Of a DNA stretch of 64,000 nt, positions 14,218-27,970 are shown one piece after another. The notes under the pieces are model-generated. The model ran no database searches. It was given only the letters and a program-made list of their open reading frames with translations, and had not been told where the DNA came from. A program made the position numbers and the translations under genes. Within the stretch, counting starts at the first letter, position 1. Each line of letters starts with the position of its first letter. Location of the stretch: positions 5,811,501-5,875,500 of the forward strand of contig LR746268.1 of the NCBI GenBank assembly GCA_902729315.2, written 5' to 3'. This stretch comes from Spirodela intermedia. Taxonomy: Eukaryota; Streptophyta; Magnoliopsida; Alismatales; Araceae.

Positions 14218-15823
14218 TTAGTATCTCGGAGACTAACCAAAGGCTACACAGGCGCCGCCGGGTAAGGCTGCTGTTCGTCCTCTCCGGCGACTCCCTCCCT
14301 CCCTCCCTCCCCGAAGGGAGAAGCACCTCCTCTATCCCCCTTCAATCTCCATGAATCTTCCCAATCTGACGATCTCATCTGAGAGACCTCCCAGAAGGAT
14401 CATCGCAAGTCCGTTCATTCTTGATTCAGAAGTAATGCGGCTCTCGTTCGCTCGTTCGACGGCAGATCCGCGCGTCGAAACGCCGAGATGTTTTGTAGGT
14501 AAGCCTGTTTCTAAATTTTCACGAGTAATCAGCCATATTTTTACGGCCCCTGATTGCATCTGTCGTTTATTCGCCCGTTAGAATTTCCGTCCTGTACGTT
14601 TCAGGAGGAACATCTCCGGAATATTCTATAAGAACGGCCATCAATTCTTTAGGAAGGTCATTTATAATTGACGGTGATCTTCAGACAGGATGAACTCGGA
14701 AGGCTGCGCTCATGTCACTCTCAATGTCCCGCTCTTTTCTTACTGTGTAGTTCCCGATCGCTCTGGATCTGAGATGTCCGGTTTTATCCGCTGAATTACA
14801 CGAATTTTCGCAAAATGTCAAATCATCTAACTGTGGGATGAGAGAGGATATGAGACTGAACCAAGGAAGAAAACTGGATGAGAATGGTGCATTCACCGAA
14901 GTAGAAAACTGGATGACAAATCACCTTTCAATCCCAGGCATATTTCTCGTGGTTTTCATTCTGGAAGAAAGAACTAATATGGAGAGTATTATCTTCATGA
15001 GCTCGTCCTGCTATTCATCTCACTGTTTCGGATCATACGCCCAAATTCTTCTTGAGAAAGCCTGTGCACGGGAACAATATCGTTTTGCCAATATGTTCCT
15101 AGCAACTGCATAATGATTAATTATAATATCAGAAAATTCATCTTAGTTTAGTTCTTTTTCTTCAGTTAACCTTAATGTGAGGTGAACACAAAGCAAGAAG
15201 GAATCAGAGACTTAGCCCCTATAGGGTAAAAAAAAGAAGATAGGCAGTGCCCTGTTCAACATTAATCAGTACTTTCTCATCGCTTCAGCATACGAATCAG
15301 AGTCTATAAGTAGTGCGGGAGAGAAAGCAATGCCCACTTGGAATCAAGTACTACGAGAGCTCCACAGCATGCATTGCATCCAGAATAAACACATTAAGAT
15401 TACAAGGTGTTGGCAGGAAATCCGCCAAAATTTCTTCTACACTGAGAGGGCTTGTTGGGAACACCTGTACGCAATAGGAGTGGACCACACACTGCATTAT
15501 TTTCATCTCATTTCCTATGTTTTTATTTTATAAGGTAAAATAGCAATATTTGAGGTAGAGGCTTCATAACCATTGGCCCCAGTTTCATACTTCAATGCAA
15601 GTGCATTCCTAGTAACACACCGTTGCCTTTGCCTCTGCTTTCCCAGGAAGATAAAATACTTGGATACCCACAGGCAAAGAGCATAGAACCCTCCACCGCA
15701 ATAGAATAGATGGCTTGGATACATGAGCGCCGTGATCTTATAGGAACAGAACTAAACAATACCTTGCACCGACCTGGAAAAAAATCTGTAATATTGAGCC
15801 CTTGCTCACACGTGTCTCCCTTA
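14218..15823. other. Intergenic region, IleRS promoter side to bHLH 3' end
   Basis: Holds a (CTCC)5 tract at 14291-14310 and otherwise mixed, fairly AT-rich sequence. Open frames here, such as 91 aa at 14838-15113 on the plus strand, show no recognised family, codon bias or splice context. The right end should contain the 3' UTR of the bHLH gene. I see no gene in it. Confidence 0.6.
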
Positions 15824-18211
15824 TTATGTTGTGTTCTTGAGTTCACACGTGCAGTGTTGGTGTTCTTTTTTCAATTTCTGCCCAAGAGGATCTTCATCAG
15901 AGACCTTGTGAAAAAGGAATCCAAAGGGAAACAAAACTGTACTTGAAGAAACTTTGGAAGCATGGTCAGGTCTTGACCTATTAAAGCCCTGGTCACCTTC
16001 TGTTAGATCAAAAGTAACTTTGGAATACAGAAGGCATTGCTGTAGAGGGGAAATATATATTTCTGAGGGCAATGATTCACTCTTCATTGATTGATAGTGG
16101 ACAGGGTTTCTTAGTGTTTCCTACACCAGTGACATTATCAGGTGGATACCCAAGAGGCAGCGCAATTCTATGTACTTGAGAAACAAAGAACTGGGTTTTG
16201 TTTGCTGGAACAAGCATAGTGAAAATGATCCCTCAAAGGTCTGACATTCACTGTGTAATCTAACTCAATACGCACCTGTAGCTGGCCCTGGAGCGTCTTG
16301 ATGTACTGCACAGCTAAGTCTAGCATGTCTGCTGTATTTGTTTGCTGCAGAAACTTATTTTATTAAAAGAGCTCGAATTTTTTTTTCAAAAAGTTTCAGT
16401 AATTCAATTAAAATGTGAGGATTATGTAATACATTTATTCATGAAAGCTAATCAAACGTGGAATTAGAACAGATCTTATGTTGTCTTGTATACCTTGTCC
16501 ACGTTTGGCACAAGATCTTCAAGCTTCCTCAGTTTCTCGCTTATTTTAGTTCTCCTCTCCTTTAAGAAACTAAAAGCATGAGTGAGAAAATAGCCCAGGT
16601 ACACTGGTGCATTTCAAGATGTGAAGATTGCACAAGACCGTATAAAAGAATGAAAAAGTTTCCAAAGCAGGCATTTTTCGTTCATATTTTCATGCTAAAA
16701 TGAAGAAAAATTCCCTTTTATGGCATGTGCAGGTTATATATGAGTAAGCTGATCACTTGCTAACATCACTGACCCTCTCAGCTATGCTTCGCGGGTGTGT
16801 CGCGCATCCCCGCTTGGCCCGGATCTTGCAGGTGACGGAATCTTGGTGTATTCGGAAGAGCTTTTCCATTTCGAACGACCCCTTCGGCAAGCCGAACTGG
16901 AAGAAACAAAGTCAGAGGGGAGAGAGGTGAGATAGTCGAATCGCACACAAACCGCACTAGAACTGGTTGTGTGAACAATCTTTGACGCCGTGGGAACAAA
17001 ATATTTGACGGGTCAGATGGATGCATAGTGCCCGCTGACTTTTCCTGATCACAGGATCAATGATGAAGTCAAACCCAGTCAAACCCAGAAGATGAGAGAC
17101 GATCGTGATTATGTCCCGCATAAATGGCCATTTTTATTCATCGCCAATCAGGTGCGAATCAGCAGACTCGCCTCTTCCGCAAGAACGATTGATTTCGATT
17201 GATTAAGCCAAGTTTTCCGGCAGAATGGTTCCTGAATTGATCTACTGAAGTGGAAGAGGATTGATCACCTGATTGGAGTCTAAGCTTCCCAGGGTGGCGA
17301 TGATGTCCCCATTACTTTCCTCGGCGCCTTTGCCGGAGAAAACTATGGAGTTGCTCTCGTCCCAGGCCCCGATGGGGAGGCCGGAGGAGATGAAGGACTG
17401 GCTGACGGTCCCGGCGGTGGCCTCGTCGGAGCTGTTTGTCTCCCCTACGTCCGGCATGCTGAGCTCGGAGATCTGAGAGAAGGAGTCCTGCCGGGACGAG
17501 AAGCTCAGCTGCGACTTCAGCCTCCGGCCGCCCGCCGCATCTGCTCCTCCATGGGAGTAGCTCCCGCCTCTCCCGGCAGAGAAACCTGCTATCATCACCA
17601 ACGGGGTGGGCTCAGGAAGAACAGGAAGAAGAAGGCAAAACCCTAAAGGCTCGCTCGCAGAAGGAGAAGCAGAGGAAGCAGCATCACAGGCATCCATCTA
17701 ACCGGAGATTCGTTACAAAGAGGGGGAGAGATAGAGAGAGGGGCAGACCATTATCGACCATTAGATGGGAGAGAAAGCGCGCAGGGGAGCTGCTGTGCCT
17801 GATCAAGTGGGAGGGCCCGGAGCGGAGGCTGCCGCCGCCGACCCCCATGGCGAGATCCCCCAAGGCGATGTCGCTGAAGCCGTAGGAGCGCTCCAGGCCC
17901 AGCCCGGGGGCCTTGCGTTTGTTGTAGACGCCGGCGGGGTCGAGATCCGGCGAAGCGGCGGCGCCGGCCTTGCAGCTCGACTCCGACGTCAGACACGGCG
18001 AGTCGTCGGAGAAGTACCTCCCCACCATGTTTTCCGTGGGCGCCGGCGAGAACTCGTTATCGCTGGCGCCGCCGCTGGTCCCTCTTCCGCTGGCGGCGCC
18101 GACGGAATCGACCAGGGTCGCGAGGAGGGAGCTTGGGGCGGAGCCGAAGCGGGTGAGCCCCACTGGACCGGGGTACACGCCCCCCGGCTTGCCGCTCCGG
18201 GACGGGTGCAT
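15824..18211 (-). CDS. bHLH transcription factor, FBH/bHLH122-bHLH130 type
   Basis: Nuclear transcription factor of the bHLH subfamily that includes FLOWERING BHLH (CONSTANS activators) and bHLH122/130 (stress and stomatal regulators). Exons: 18211-17749, 17585-17269, 16896-16774, 16559-16494, 16344-16276, 15904-15824 (TAA), giving 372 aa. The N-terminus has the family block LTRFGSAPSSLLATLV. A conserved Ser-rich RHSSSPA block follows near the end of exon 1. The basic region starts at CKIRAKRGCATHPRSIAER (283-301), with helix-loop-helix through about residue 346. Glu300 and Arg304 are the expected E-box contacts. Exon 6 supplies a family-like Cys-x-Cys tail (HCTCE). Reading through the exon 5 donor instead gives a different 35-residue tail. 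The start at 18211 fits the family; an ATG at 18367 in the same frame is less likely. Exon 1 is strongly GC-rich. Confidence 0.9.
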
Positions 18212-18397
18212 GGCCGCCGCCGCCGCAGAAGAGGAGAGAGTGGCCGGCGGGAGGGGAGAGTCAATCAGCGAGAGAGCCTCGGAGGAGGCGGTGCCCTCTC
18301 CCTCTTTCCTGAGATTCCCACATACATATTCCACCCCGAGGGTTCTCTTATTGATAGTCCTGACCAAGTCTAGGGGCCAACTCTCTCCCTCACACTG

Positions 18398-18400
<3 letters not shown>

Positions 18401-18448
<48 letters not shown>
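18401..18448. repeat. (CT)24 microsatellite
   Basis: Uninterrupted CT dinucleotide run of 48 bp, about 190 bp upstream of the bHLH start, reading (GA)n on the sense strand. GA-repeat DNA is the known target of plant GAGA-binding BBR/BPC proteins. Such a role here is inference. Confidence 0.9.
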
Positions 18449-18457
<9 letters not shown>

Positions 18458-18882
18458 ATTCTCTCTCTTATATTCCCACTTGGGGGTGCGGGCTGATTTA
18501 GATAAGATCGCAGGAGATCAAACACCTGATCAGATGTCTTTGTCCAGGACGCGAGTGCCCAAGGAGCCGATCATAGAAGAACCGACGGCGAACGGTTTGC
18601 CACAAAAGCGGGGGGACCCCGCCAGCTGCGTTCTCACGTCGTTGGATTCCACAAGTGGGGAGGAATTATAGAGCAAACCCTCTGCCTGCTTCTGCTCCCG
18701 CTGCTGCCCGATCTTACACGCCGGGAGAGCGCTGACCCTGCCGTACGCCGGCGAATCTACTCTCGGATTTCACGTCAGGGGTTCTCACGTAGACTGATGA
18801 AAGACCATTGCCGAGCGCCGCCAATGGGTAGTCGACAACGTCCCGGCAACGGCCAGTAACGGTGCCGAGTCAGGCGGGTGAC

Positions 18883-18946
18883 GGCCCACCGGATGGGGGT
18901 GGCCCATTAGTACAATAATGGGCTTGTCGGTGGGCACGCGGGCCCA
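18883..18946 (-). promoter_or_regulatory. Site II motif cluster upstream of bHLH gene
   Basis: Four TGGGCC/TGGGCT-type motifs occur in 64 bp, at 18883-18888, 18901-18906, 18919-18924 and 18941-18946. They lie about 0.7 kb upstream of the bHLH start. These hexamers are TCP-type binding sites in plant promoters. Assignment to this gene is by proximity only. Confidence 0.45.
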
Positions 18947-19431
18947 TTAAAATCATTATCTCGGAAATATTTAGCATTATCTCCTCAATCAAGAAACATG
19001 CTGGGCCTTCAAGAAGGGGTATTTATACGCGGGGAAAAGACCATATTGGCCCTCGAGTTTCCTGGGATAATGTTTTTAATACTAAATATGGCATCTTTCC
19101 GGCCCGAATGTTCGTATTGCGGGCGGTGGGTGATTACAGACAAGGAGATGGCTGATGGATGCTGGAGGTGGGGGCGGGGGGTGTCAGGGTGGTGGGGTCG
19201 GAATGGACAGATGATCCCCGGATGGAAGACTGCCTTCTGTTGGATCCAGACCCATCGGTGAGAGGCTTTCTCTCTCAATCGGGGCGTCTGTTGCGGCGGA
19301 TGAATCTCGCGTCCAGCTATCGCACATAATTCATTTCCGGGGTTACATCTCCTCCTCGGCATCGGAAAGAAGAAGTTTGGGCGACAGATTCTGAGATTTG
19401 ATAAACGGTCAACTCTGCAGCAATCCATCCC

Positions 19432-19468
<37 letters not shown>

Positions 19469-19470
<2 letters not shown>

Positions 19471-20036
19471 CCAGAAGTCTCCAGGCAACCTCTGTCTTGG
19501 TTGAATCAAAGCTTCGCTAATGCCCATTTATGATACAACCCATCTCTCTCCCTCTAGCAAATAATCTCTTAGCAATCTCTATCTAGCTTCCTTCTATGCT
19601 TTGTTAATCATCGTTTACTCTCAAACCCATCTCTCTCTCTCTCTCTCTCTCTGGCCAAAAGTCTCATGCAACCTCTGGTTTGAATCAAAGCTTCGTTAAT
19701 GCCCAATTATGATACAACCCATCTCTCTCCCTCTAGCAAATAATCTCTTAGCAATCTCTATCTAGCTTCCTTCTATGCTTTGTTAATCATCATTTACTTT
19801 GAAATCCATCTCTCTGTCTCTCTATCTATCTATCTATCTCTGTCTCTCCCCCTCCCTCTGTGGCCAGAAGAGTCCGGGCAACCTCTATCTGGGTTGAATC
19901 GAAACTTTAATGCCCATTTATGATACAACCCATCTCTCTCCCTCTAACAAACAATCTCTGGACAATCCCTATCTAGCTTCCTTTTATGCTTTGTTAATCG
20001 ACACTTACTCCGAAACCCATCTCTCCCTCTCTCTAG
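19469..20036. repeat. Three-copy satellite, about 175-210 bp unit
   Basis: Copies begin at 19469, 19653 and 19862, each opening with GGCCARAAG. Each runs through a shared core (AATGCCCAWTTATGATACAACCC, then CTCTAGCAAATAATCTC and TATGCTTTGTTAATC) and ends in a CT, GTCT or TATC microsatellite. A further CT tail precedes copy 1 (19435-19468). The two right-hand copies are more diverged. Variation in unit length comes mainly from the microsatellite tails. Confidence 0.85.
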
Positions 20037-20610
20037 ATATATATATATATATATACCCATGTGGGGCACCTAGAAGAGCTAGGCCAGACCCATACAACTC
20101 CAGTCTCATTCTCTACCCACCACCACATCCACAGGTACCGACAGAGATAATACTTGTATGAACAATCAGACGAAGACGGCAAATAATGGAGAGGTGGGGA
20201 TTGAACATACATACATACATATATATATATATGCACACTTCGATCGTATTTTTATTTGCCAGATGTTTGCTGCTGTTCGTCAAATTCCCACAATAGAATC
20301 ACGCAACAAATAACTAAAAAATAATAAATAAAAAAAATCAATGCGGCTCAGGATATTCGCGAAAATAGAAAGAAACCGGTGAGGAGCAAAATAGATTTAA
20401 TTAAAAAATAAGCAACTCCAGCTGAAAACGGATGCCACAGGTAATGGAATGAAAGAATACACTTGCTGAAGCTACGGATGACCCCTCCATAAAAGACCAT
20501 CCTCTTCCACATATTTTGATCCAACAGGTTATGAAGATCCCGTAGCAGTCGCCATTTGCTTCCTCACGCTTCGATCTGATGGAGTTTGCAAGCACCGGCA
20601 TGGGTTTTAC

Positions 20611-23600
20611 TTAATATCCGATGGGCCCCTCCAAGCTCCCCGACGCAAACTGCAAAGTCAACGCCAAGAAAAAGAACCCCAGTCTGAGAATTTCTGACTC
20701 GTTGAGTGACGGAGGAGGAATCCCCTGAAGGTGTTACCTGTCTGACGATGGGGTTCGTGGAGGAGGTGAACTCATGGGTCATCCCTTCCCAGACGACCCT
20801 CCCGTCGTAGAGGAACACCAACCTGTGGAATGAAGTCAACTGCCCTCAGTTGAGGAAGAATGGCGAGCCCGTGAGGAAAATCAGGGCTCTTCACGTACCT
20901 GTCGACTGCTCTCCGTATTGTGCTGTGCTGATGGGTGACGACCACGTATGATGCGATCTTCCCGGGCTCCCCAAGAGCATCTTTTCCTTTAAAGTGCACC
21001 GAACGTATCAGATCCTCGACGACAGTGGAGGCGATGGGATCAAGACCTGCAGTGGGTTCATCATACAGGAGAACCTGTCCCAAGAGGCACAGCGCCGGGT
21101 GAGCAATGGAAGGAGCAGCTTATGGCGAAAGAGAAGTTGCAGATTAATCAGGAGAGAGAGAGAGGGAGAGAAAGAGAGAGAGAGGGCCTTGTCTTTAGTC
21201 GAATAGTCAGTCCTCCACAGTGGAAAAAGACACACAAATGAAGCGGGGAGGCTGACATTTTTTTTCTCAGAAATGAAAATATCTAAGGTCCGGAAGAGCT
21301 TAATATCTAGATTGTTCCTGAATGCTGATTCAGGGAAGGCAGAGAGGAAGACATTGAAAACCCTAATCAAAATTTCTCCAGTAAAAGAGCAGAAACAAGG
21401 AGAAACGAGATCAAAGTACTCTACTAAGTTGAATATGTATACAAACAACGCCAAATCAGCATGCACAGTATACCTCTGGTACTTCTGCCTCCTGGGTATC
21501 ATCGAATATTAGAGAGCGAGCCAATGCTACCCGTTTCTTCATTCCACCAGACAGTTCAGAAGGCATGAGCTCTCCCACCCCCTGCACGATGCCACATCGG
21601 CATTTTGTCAAGTGATTGGTGGAAACAACAGTACTTGGGTAATAATAGATTTACAAGAGATAAATGAACCCTTAAAAAGAAAAATTGAGTCACGCTATAT
21701 GTAATGATGGGATATTATGTATGATGTGCCAAAGGATATCCCCTAGATGAGGTGGCAACAGACATTTTATCCAGCACAATTTTACATGGGTCGTTGTTGC
21801 ATCACTAATCAAAACATTGACACGTCTTAATCATGAAAGATGGCCAATTAAGTAATGAAGAGATGGACAAATATTGACACGTTTGAATAAATTTCATCAT
21901 TAATCTTTGGGAAAATAGCTGCAGGAAACTTAAGAACTGAAGACAAACAGATTGTTAGCGGAGAAGTGGAACCGGAGCCAAGAGGGGGGGAGGGGGTGTA
22001 TTATTCTTGTCTCTTTGTATTTAATATGATGGAGAATCAAGGAATCCATTTCCACTGGTATACTGGGGCTGTCTGCCCCAAGCGCATAGAAATGATAACA
22101 ATCATGACGACTTTCTTTTAAAAGTATTATTTGAGAATGATCTTCAATGTTACACCAAATTTGTCTCTCCCATTAGACTGAGCCGTCATCGTCAAGAAAC
22201 ACCTCAAATCCTTGTTCCATTGGATGGACGTGGCTAATCGACACTTTAATAATACAATTTCAAAACATGTGCTATTTAGGAACCCCAAGTTACCAAGAAT
22301 TCAGACGTGGAGAAGGTAACTACAGGTTACCAAAAATTGCAAACTGGAAAAATAGTCGAGTCCCAAACTCTTTTATCTGATGTAAACCAAAGCCATAATT
22401 GATGCAGGAAGGCTTGGATGAGTCCAATCTATGAACGTTTGTCATAAGCCGAACTACGACTAGTTTACACATCTCTCTACAAATAGTCTTAGAGAGATCT
22501 TAGGCCTACAACTGACCAGTCCTTAGGTATTATAGTTGGCTGCACTGATATCAATTCATTTTAGCAAAAAATAGCAAAAAACACAAAGGGAGATATTGAT
22601 TGATTCCAGAAGAAAATAAAAAAAATACATTTATTGGAGAAAGATCGGTTTCAGCACAATGAGGTTTGAGTAAGTCAAAAATTGGTTCAAATTGTTTGTA
22701 GGCAGTTCTGGAATGATATAACAACTTGAACTAAAGGAGGAATGGAATGGATCAATCTGAAATCTAAATTAGTGAGATAATGTTTTCCATGATATGCAAA
22801 CATCAACATTAGTTTTCAACGTTATAGAGGCAGCAAAGTCATAATTGCCGGAGAAAGACGAAATTTTCTGTTTTGATTTATAACCGGCGGACAAAGACAT
22901 TCTTGAATGATTTATTTGATAGTGTATATTTGGCACAATGCCCACCACCTTCCAAACGGAGAAAAAAGGAAGATAATCATAAAATGGAAGAAATAAGAGG
23001 CTATCTCATTAAGATCGAATTTCAAACAAGAGCAAGGATATCTAAGATGCTCCCCTTTATCTAGCTTATAGTACTGGAAAGTTTACAAGAAAAGGGACTG
23101 ATCTACGAAGCCAGGTTCATCTAAGATGTCACTCAGCACATCCACCACACAAAAGCTATGAGTACCTTCCACTGCTCACTAGATAACACAGACGCACTCC
23201 ACAACAACTTTTTCATATATTTCAAGTAAAACCATAAATAACTTGTTAGCTTGTATTAGATCACTACTTTTAAATACTTCTAACACCTACAAGCAGAAGG
23301 TAAATTGATTCACCCTAGGCCTCGTTACACCCTTTCATGGGCATATTGGTTTGTCAGTATGTTAACTATTTACACATAAAGGCTCTGCCTTTTTTTAGAT
23401 GGATACCCGTTGATATCTTGGGAACTATTCATTATAACAACATAAGCACTGGAATAAGATACGCTATTCGAAAAACCAATATGCAAACCTTCAGTCCAAC
23501 AGCTGCCAAATTTTCTCTCACAAGTTCTTCTATCCGAGCTTCTTGCATCTTTGACTTCTCATACCTAATGAACAGACGGAGAGATTAAATCATAGTCAAT

Positions 23601-26600
23601 ATCATTTCATGAGAAAAGATTTACCTGTGAAAGAGGGAACATTAAATGTTTTCATGCAAACTTCAGAATCTTACAAAAGAAAGCCAACATTTTCTCGGAC
23701 TGTTAAAGAATCAAAAAGAGCCGCACTTTGGAAGACCTGTAAGCGTGGAGAAAAAGAAAAGCAATAAGTCAGTATGACCAACAATATCCTTTGTTTAGGG
23801 TTTTGCAGACATGCTGGTGGTAATTTAAGCACTACCCAGGCTGGGTTGCCCTGGAATGCAACCAAGAAATTCTGAGAGGTTAGAACAACAAGATTTCCTT
23901 TTACATATCATCTTTCTACCCACTTAGAAGGAAAAAAGAGAATGATTACAATTTCTAATCAGATGGGTCTTACTTTTTTTACCACATTCCCACTCAACTA
24001 ATCGACAATTACAAATGTGTACACTAGAAGAACTAATCTCCAGGAGTTACAGAATCTCTCTGGTTCGTTATTCATCTTTAGACTGTCTGAAAACGAATCG
24101 ATGACACAACAAGGAACCAAATTTGTTTTTGGCCTGTATGGATATGCTAGGACACTGCTACTTCTCATAATGTGGAATTCTCATGGACGCACTAAACCCT
24201 CCACACCGATCTCACCCACATTTTCAAGCACTTAGGATGTCAATCTAGGTCCTTAGCGAGCAAACCTGAGTTGCACACCAACTGCCTCACATAAGGTTGG
24301 TATTCAGAAGATGAACGAAAGTACTGCAAAAAGAAGTATTTATTCATCTATGACTACACTTAAGAAAATCAATCTTAAAAAGAGTTATGGAGAAAAAAAA
24401 ACTGTGTAAACACTAATTTCGTTTGGAGTTTAAGATCGGCGACTTTCTCTGCAAAGTTGGTCAGGCTTGGAAAAAACAATAAACTATACTACGTCCAGAA
24501 TCAAAGCCCTATTGAAACAGAGTTGGATAGCAACCCACTAGACAACAGCTCATATAAATTTTTTACGATCAAAACCCTCTTAAATTGGCACATTCCATTT
24601 AAAAATATTTAATTATGTGCTTCGGCAGATCTTTAAACATACTGGAGATCATGACTAACAAAAACCATTTAAAACTGATCTTCTCTCCAGGAAGGTTTAA
24701 CCATGTAACCTGGTTGATTTTAATATGTTCAGAAGGATACAGTATGAAAAATTGGAGCAATCATATTATCCAAGTTAGTAAGCAAAGATCCAATCGTCGA
24801 AATTCCAGCTATTTTTAGGATAGATCTTCATGAGATCATAAATTATCAAGAAGTCTGTGCCTCACCAAGCCAATTCGAAGGCCAGAAATATCCTCGTCCT
24901 CATCACCAACCAGACCCTCCCTTTTTTTGCCACAGATAAGCACTTCACCCTGTGCATTAAGGGAGAAAATTCATGGTGATCTATAAAACTAAAAGAAAAA
25001 TGATAACTTTTAAGGATAAACAAGAAACAGACAAAAAAGACTTGCAATATCAAATTTCCGCTACCTTATCTGGAGCAAGAAGTCCAGCAATAACTTTTAG
25101 AATAGTTGATTTTCCAGTGCCAGAAGGCCCGATTATACCAACAGCTTCTCCATGTCTGATCTGGGGATACAAATGCCAATAAGAAAGTTGGTAACAAGTG
25201 AACCTATGATCCTTTTTTAGATGTGGGGAAGTGAGGATTAAGAAATAACAATTCTTCAGCGGTCAATCATATCAAAATAGAATTTTGATGAAGAATAATG
25301 ACTACAAGTTCTGCTGAACGAATAAATATATTAGCTCCGACACTGTAAGGATGAATAACAGAAGCAAATACTATTTGACTATCTCATATCAATAAAATGT
25401 GTAACCTATCTATGAAGTCCCACACAGCATCATAAAGAAGGAAATATAATAAAATAAAATAAATCTACATTACGTTAGTCATCGGATATTAAATAAAAAA
25501 TGATATTTTAAGACATTTTTAGTAACAAAAATATGGAATTATTTTTCTTAATTCCACGTTATGAAGAGAAAGGCGATTCTGTATCCTTTTTAAAACCTCT
25601 CATCAACCAATTAGGCCATACTTTTGTCTGACTGCTATGCTGTTTATGAACAGTCACCATACACAATGTTATGTTCTCAGTTCTGTGATTAATATGGCCT
25701 TTGAAAAACATTAACCCGTCTCTTTATATGGTCCTCAGATATAGAACATTTTCTTTTATCTCCTCTTGTGTATAGATCTACCACTGATTTACTGATCTCC
25801 GCTGATTCGTTTATCTTCGTTTTTGTTCTCTTCTTGGGCCTCAATGCGAACCTGAATTTCAAGATTCCCATAATAAATGTACTGTTATACTTTTGGTATC
25901 TCACACAGCTCATTCACTAGGTTAAGTATGCGAAGCCCTAGTTTCGATTAGTTCTGAAGTACAGATGCATGAAATCATAGGTCCAAACTCTTTATGAATT
26001 AAATATCAAGGATGTTACTATTGTCCTCCACGCATGGAATAAAGAAATAAAAAATGACTGATCTCAACCAGAAGCTGTTGGACAAGATCATAATCCACCC
26101 AGTACCAAGAGCAGATAAATATAATCTCTGTCACCATTGCAGAGATGTGCCTAGTACTGACATAAAACTAAACGAAGTCAAAATATGCCAATGGTATCCG
26201 AACAGACCAGTCCATCATATCTTCGCCAGACAGGTAGGATGATCATATATCACAAGCAGCCCAAAACCCTTCATACATCCCAGAGAACTCCAGTTGGTAC
26301 TTAAATGACCACAAGCTAGATCTGATGAAGAACTCAACCTCTGCACTATATTTTTAGGTTACTACCTGACCTAAGTTTGTAAACGAGAGAATCTGTTGGT
26401 TGTCTAATTTGAACTCAGATCACTCGGTTTGCAAGTAGATAAAAGCATGGAAACACTACTATCAGAACAATTACAAAAGGGAGAAATGGTCAGTTATCAT
26501 TAGAAACGAAAGAGACAAGGACGCGCAAAAGAAAGCTGCCAGAACAGAATGGTCTGATATCTATTAAAGATAATGATACTGCTTGGAGATCAGTGGAAAA

Positions 26601-27970
26601 GGGTATGCCAAACAGATGGTGAAAATAAAGGTTGAGAAAACATACACAGCAAGCCTAAGAAAAAACAAAAAGAAGGTGAGGGCAAAAAGAGAAGTCAAAT
26701 AAGTTGAGGAACAAAGGAAATGTATAATCCTAAAACAAAAATAGAGAAAGTATGCTCCATATCTGGATTTTACCCTAGCCAATCAAAAAAATTAAAATTA
26801 CAAGGCGAGTATGGTGTACATGGTCACATAGCTGTGACATATCCTGTCCTATACTGGTGGTTCCACCTATTTTCTTGTGTCGTTATTTTTTTATTGTTCG
26901 ATGTAAGAGATTATAATTCCATGGCAAAAGACGTATGTGCTGCATGGTACTGATCAGTTCACATAGCGTGGCCTCGCATAGGTGATTTTAAGAGAAAATG
27001 CATAATTGAAAAACATTGAACTTACCTTGAAGCTCACGCCTTTCAAAATTTCCTTCTCTCCAAAAGATTTGTGAACATCTCGACACTCAATAAGTATGTC
27101 AGAGTTATTATCAATCTCTTCGTTTATCCTCGTTTTCTCAGACAATGGCAAGCCCTGTGCAGATAACAAAAACCATTAATCCTTGGCATCCCACTAAATG
27201 GAAAAGAACCAAGAGTAACGGCCCAGAATGTCCATCAGTGGGAGATGGCTTATAAGAGATAGCAAGTGAAAAGTAGCAAGAACTTGGTATATGTCTACTT
27301 GGTGCCAATCGGGGTCATATTTTTAAACATATTATATGAAAATAATTGATGCTTTGACAGCTCTAGATACTTCATATTCATTCGAAAGAATAACATGATC
27401 CTCCGTAATATGTCAGGGTTCGAAGAGTTTCTGATTAGAAACTTGGCAAACGTAATAATCACGAGGAAAATTGAAGCAGCCTTAGTAGGATCGGAGCCAA
27501 TAAAATCTATTATTATGGTGATATATTAAATACACTTAATAGGCACGATAATTCACGCCAAGTTTATGGATGAGAGCATACCGATATAGCACCAAAGAGT
27601 GACATGGGGTGCTAGAACCTGGTATCTCATAAAACTATGGCGTTCTCCTTTATCGATCGAATATTTCATCCATACTTGCAACGAGAACATAAAACCCGAA
27701 TTCATCTAGGCAGAGTTACTAAACACGATGTTAGAACAATCGGATCTTCGGAGAACTCACATTGCTTTCGAGAGAGGGGAGCCCATCATCCCAGCTTCTC
27801 GGCGGCGCGGAGCAAGCGCACGCAATCTTCGTACTACCCCTGCGAGAGCCCACTGTTTTCCACGAGGGGTCCACAGATCCGCGTCGGCGGTGGCGGGGAG
27901 CACGGCAATCGGAAAATAGGGGCAGACCCGAGCTGGAGGTGGAGACCACGGCCGCCCTGAAAGTGTACAT
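20611..27970 (-). CDS. TGD3: ABC transporter ATPase TGD3 (ABCI13), plastid lipid import
   Basis: ATP-hydrolysing subunit of the TGD1-2-3 complex at the chloroplast inner envelope, which brings ER-derived phosphatidic acid or a related lipid into the plastid. Exons: 27970-27761, 27154-27026, 25160-25065, 24949-24866, 23736-23675, 23564-23489, 21581-21474, 21074-20899, 20822-20738, 20649-20611 (TAA), giving 354 aa. Visible: Ser/Arg-rich transit peptide followed by CACSAPP; Walker [10 protein letters not shown] at 124-132; signature LSGGM at 229-233; Walker B VLLYDE at 256-261; H-loop His303; and the family tail [11 protein letters not shown]. No membrane segments, as expected for a lone nucleotide-binding subunit. 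The start at 27970 gives the usual transit length. An in-frame ATG at 28225 would add 85 residues. Introns 21582-23488 and 25161-27025 are long, AT-rich and featureless to me. Confidence 0.94.

Larger units (their letters stand above)
18212..20610. other. Intergenic region, bHLH promoter and TGD3 3' flank
   Basis: Contains the long CT tract in the presumed bHLH 5' UTR, a site II cluster, a three-copy satellite with CT tails, and an AT/CATA microsatellite patch (20037-20054 and 20205-20232). No supported gene. The segment 20240-20610 is AT-rich and likely TGD3 3' UTR and downstream sequence. Confidence 0.6.

Noticed and set aside
16241-16275. 35-nt intron at the end of bHLH exon 5
   Set aside because: Far below the plant minimum and puts the tail out of frame.
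17765-18373. 202-codon plus-strand frame opposite bHLH exon 1
   Set aside because: Ala/Gly/Arg-rich shadow of a GC-rich exon.
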